15,551 nucleotides of DNA from positions 1 through 15,551 of the forward strand of contig JAFGDC010000375.1 in NCBI GenBank assembly GCA_016932295.1, written 5' to 3'. Made by a program: the position numbers and the translations under genes. This stretch comes from a candidate division CSSED10-310 bacterium. Lineage in GTDB: Bacteria > CSSED10-310 > JAFGDC01. Below the pieces are notes generated by a model. That model saw nothing but the letters and a program-made list of their open reading frames with translations, searched no databases and had not been told where the DNA came from. Below are positions 13,565 to 15,551 of the stretch, piece by piece. Position 1 is the stretch's first letter. Each line of letters opens with the position of its first letter.

Positions 13565-14206
13565 TTGGCAAGATATCGAGATGCAGTATGCAAGTTGTGC
13601 CGGAGAGAAGGAGAGAAGCTCTTCCTCAAAGGCCAGCGATGCTTCACGGAAAAGTGTGCGTTCGACCGGCGGCAGACGCCCCCCGGCCAACATGGACAGA
13701 GACGAACAAAAGTGACGGATTACGGAATCCAGTTGCGTGAGAAGCAGAAAGTAAAACGAACGTACGGAATGCTCGAACGACAGTTCAGGCGGTTCTTCGA
13801 GATCGCCGAAAACCAGCGGGGTGTCACCGGACACAACCTGCTCGTCAACCTGGAACGGCGCCTCGACAACGTGGTCTATCGCGCTGGTTTCGCCGTCTCG
13901 CTGTGCCAGGCCAGGCAACTCGTCAACCATGGCCACTTTCTGCTGAAAGCGGGTGCGCCCGGCAGCACTTTTTCCAAGGCGAATATCCCCTCCCAATTGG
14001 TGGCTGCCGGCGATGTCATCAAGGTCAGAGATCGAAGCCGTGAGTTGGCGCCCATACGTTATGCCGTCGAAACCGGCCGGGAAATCCCCGAATGGCTGGA
14101 AGTGGACGGTGCCCAGCTGACCGCGACCATTCGCACTCTTCCCTCGAGGGAGCACATCACGCTGCCCATCAAAGAGCAGCTCATCGTCGAGCTATACTCC
14201 AAGTAA
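13565..14206 (+). CDS. rpsD: 30S ribosomal protein S4 (uS4), zinc-binding form
   Basis: S4 starts 30S assembly by binding the 16S 5' domain; in E. coli it also represses the alpha operon and aids rRNA antitermination. From TTG 13565 the product has 213 residues, [20 protein letters not shown]. Four cysteines, Cys9, Cys12, Cys26 and Cys31, form the N-terminal zinc knuckle of the C+ type that E. coli S4 lacks. Next come [20 protein letters not shown], the S4 RNA-binding domain [20 protein letters not shown] and [14 protein letters not shown], and the end [13 protein letters not shown]. The site AAGGGAG (13550-13556) fits the TTG, and starting there recovers the zinc motif. Confidence 0.96.
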   Translation: MARYRDAVCKLCRREGEKLFLKGQRCFTEKCAFDRRQTPPGQHGQRRTKVTDYGIQLREKQKVKRTYGMLERQFRRFFEIAENQRGVTGHNLLVNLERRLDNVVYRAGFAVSLCQARQLVNHGHFLLKAGAPGSTFSKANIPSQLVAAGDVIKVRDRSRELAPIRYAVETGREIPEWLEVDGAQLTATIRTLPSREHITLPIKEQLIVELYSK

Positions 14207-14229
14207 CGTTTCGTTCGAGGAGGAGATTC

Positions 14230-15249
14230 ATGCAAGCGAAAGGAATACAGAAGCCCAAGCGGCTGCAGTGCGATACGGCTACGTTGACGCCGACATTTGG
14301 AAAATTTTGGGCGGAGCCCTTCGAAAAGGGTTATGGCACGACTCTCGGCAATGCCCTGCGGCGGGTGCTGCTCTCTTCCCTGAGCGGCGCCGCGGTCAGC
14401 GCCGTCAAGATCGACGGAGTGCTGCACGAATTCTCGGTCATCCCAGATGTGATGGAAGATGTCACGGACATCATCCTCAATATCAAGGCATTGTTGCTCA
14501 CCATGCACGGCAGCTTCCCGCGGACCATCACCCTCGACAAGAAAGGTCCGGGAAAGGTCACTGCGGCGGATATCAAGCACGGTCCCGAAATCACTATTCT
14601 CAACCCCGACCTCCACATCGCCACCCTCGACAAGGGCGCTGTGTTCCGTATGGAACTCACCGTAACCAAGGGCAGGGGCTTCGTTCCCGCCGCTCGTGAT
14701 CCCCACGAGGATCAGGTGATCGGCATCATCCCGGTGGACAGCCTCTACTCACCCGTGCTCAAGGTGAACTACATGGTCGAACCCACCCGCGTGGGTTATT
14801 CGACCGATTATGACAAGCTGACCCTCGAAGTCCATACCGACGGCAGCATCTCCCCCGAGCAGGCCGTTTCTGAAGCCGCCAAGCTCCTCATCCAGCAGTT
14901 CACCCTGTTCGTCGATTTCGATGATACCTACGAAGAGGAAAAGGAATCGGTGGATGAGGACTGGGAACGCACCAGGCAGAACCTGATGCGCAGCGTGGAT
15001 GAATTGGAACTGTCGGTGCGCTCTCACAACTGTCTCGAAAACGCCGAGATCAAGACGATTGCGGATCTGGTTCAGAAATCCGATCAGGAAATGCTCAAAA
15101 CCCGGAATTTCGGCCGGAAATCGCTCAACGAGATCAAGGAGATCCTCGCCGGCATGGGTTTGTCCCTCGGCATGGATCTGTCGCCGTACAAGCTCGAACT
15201 TCCCGTGTCAGAAGAAAGTGACGGGGAGGAATTGGAAGAATCAGAGTAA
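14230..15249 (+). CDS. rpoA: DNA-directed RNA polymerase subunit alpha
   Basis: The alpha dimer is the assembly scaffold of RNA polymerase and its C-terminal domain binds UP elements and activators. From ATG 14230 (after AGGAGG, 14218-14223) the product has 339 residues; an in-frame start at 14092 lies inside rpsD. The N-terminal domain shows [20 protein letters not shown] (29-48) and [20 protein letters not shown] (183-202); a linker rich in acidic residues (230-250) leads to the C-terminal domain, [15 protein letters not shown] to [10 protein letters not shown]-contact residues match E. coli: Arg264 (R265), Asn267 (N268), Gly295 (G296) and Lys297 (K298). The last 14 residues are strongly acidic ([14 protein letters not shown]), longer than in E. 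coli. Confidence 0.97.
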   Translation: MQAKGIQKPKRLQCDTATLTPTFGKFWAEPFEKGYGTTLGNALRRVLLSSLSGAAVSAVKIDGVLHEFSVIPDVMEDVTDIILNIKALLLTMHGSFPRTITLDKKGPGKVTAADIKHGPEITILNPDLHIATLDKGAVFRMELTVTKGRGFVPAARDPHEDQVIGIIPVDSLYSPVLKVNYMVEPTRVGYSTDYDKLTLEVHTDGSISPEQAVSEAAKLLIQQFTLFVDFDDTYEEEKESVDEDWERTRQNLMRSVDELELSVRSHNCLENAEIKTIADLVQKSDQEMLKTRNFGRKSLNEIKEILAGMGLSLGMDLSPYKLELPVSEESDGEELEESE

Positions 15250-15283
15250 GGGCGGATGCACCCGTCTCTGAAAGGGATTGACA

Positions 15284-15551
15284 ATGAGGCATAGAAAACT
15301 CCAGGGAAAATTAAATCGGACCTCGAGCCATCGAACCGCCATGCTCAGGAATATGGCCACTTCGTTGCTGGACCGCGAGCAGATCGTTACCACCGCCGCC
15401 AAGGCCAAAGCGGTCCGCGGTTTCGCGGAACGGATCATCACCCTCGCCAAGCAGGGGAATCTGCATGCCCGCCGCCTCGTGCTCAGGGACATCCGCGACA
15501 AAGAGGTCGTCAAGAAACTCTTCAGCGAACTCGCCGACCGCTACGCCAGCC
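15284..15551 (+). CDS. rplQ: 50S ribosomal protein L17 (bL17), N-terminal part
   Basis: L17 is a 50S protein near the tunnel exit on the solvent side. The first 89 codons are in the window and the gene runs off the right edge; the family is usually 115-130 residues or longer. The start [20 protein letters not shown], followed by [20 protein letters not shown] and [20 protein letters not shown], is unmistakable. The ATG at 15284 has AAAGGGA (15271-15277) upstream, 34 bases after rpoA. It closes the alpha-operon equivalent in the usual order. Confidence 0.96.
   Translation, partial: MRHRKLQGKLNRTSSHRTAMLRNMATSLLDREQIVTTAAKAKAVRGFAERIITLAKQGNLHARRLVLRDIRDKEVVKKLFSELADRYAS

Noticed and set aside
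13298..14155. Long open frame of 285 codons on the - strand across rpsK and rpsD
   Set aside because: It is antisense to two unmistakable ribosomal genes, has no recognisable domain, and long antisense frames are common in GC-rich coding DNA.
15278..15283. TTGACA, an exact -35 hexamer just before rplQ
   Set aside because: The bases 16-18 downstream (around 15300-15307) read CTCCAGGG and give no -10 element, so it is probably chance next to the rplQ start.
15250..15283. GGATGCACCCGTC stretch in the rpoA-rplQ spacer as a possible hairpin
   Set aside because: Only a 3-4 bp pairing could be drawn, too weak to report as structure.
1..15551. A hidden mobile element, defence system or novel operon
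   Set aside because: Every gene belongs to the conserved translation cluster, the order is unbroken, all spacers are below 100 bases, and no direct repeats, transposase or integrase remains were seen.

Overview
This window is a single, uninterrupted bacterial ribosomal-protein supercluster on the + strand. It runs from the 3' end of tuf (EF-Tu) through the equivalents of the E. coli S10, spc and alpha operons and stops inside rplQ (L17). The order is tuf-rpsJ-rplC-rplD-rplW-rplB-rpsS-rplV-rpsC-rplP-rpmC-rpsQ / rplN-rplX-rplE-rpsN-rpsH-rplF-rplR-rpsE-rpmD-rplO-secY-adk-map-infA-rpmJ / rpsM-rpsK-rpsD-rpoA-rplQ. All 33 genes point the same way. The largest spacer is 81 bases (rpsQ-rplN), so no stretch above 300 bases lacks a gene. 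I see no tRNA, rRNA, CRISPR array, mobile element, phage gene or foreign-looking gene, and no convincing gene on the - strand.

The organism is a Gram-negative-type bacterium with fairly GC-rich DNA. Two things argue against a gammaproteobacterium: adk, map and infA lie between secY and rpmJ, and S14, S4, L24 and L36 are all zinc-binding forms. The S10, L3 and RpoA sequences resemble what I recall from Desulfobacterota (former Deltaproteobacteria). That placement is from memory of family sequences and is only moderately confident.

The genes form one expression unit. The first block (2-5354) encodes S10 and ten partner proteins behind EF-Tu. The second block (5436-12677) continues with L14 to L15, then SecY (protein export channel), adenylate kinase, methionine aminopeptidase (trims initiator Met from the new proteins), IF-1 and L36. 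The third block (12730 onward) holds S13, S11, S4, the RNA polymerase alpha subunit and L17. Tight spacing, four start/stop overlaps (rplD/rplW, rpsC/rplP, rpmC/rpsQ, adk/map) and strong Shine-Dalgarno sites point to translational coupling.

The protein content is ordinary and I found no new biological system. What deserves a second look is in the short spacers: a perfect 9-bp hairpin between rplW and rplB, a large GC-rich foldback at the S10/spc junction, a hairpin at the rplX-rplE junction, a foldback that buries the rpsE ribosome-binding site, a palindrome centred on an extended -10 promoter motif at the end of map, and two mutually exclusive hairpins just upstream of rpsM. Several lie where E. 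coli has known autoregulatory sites, but their function here is inference.
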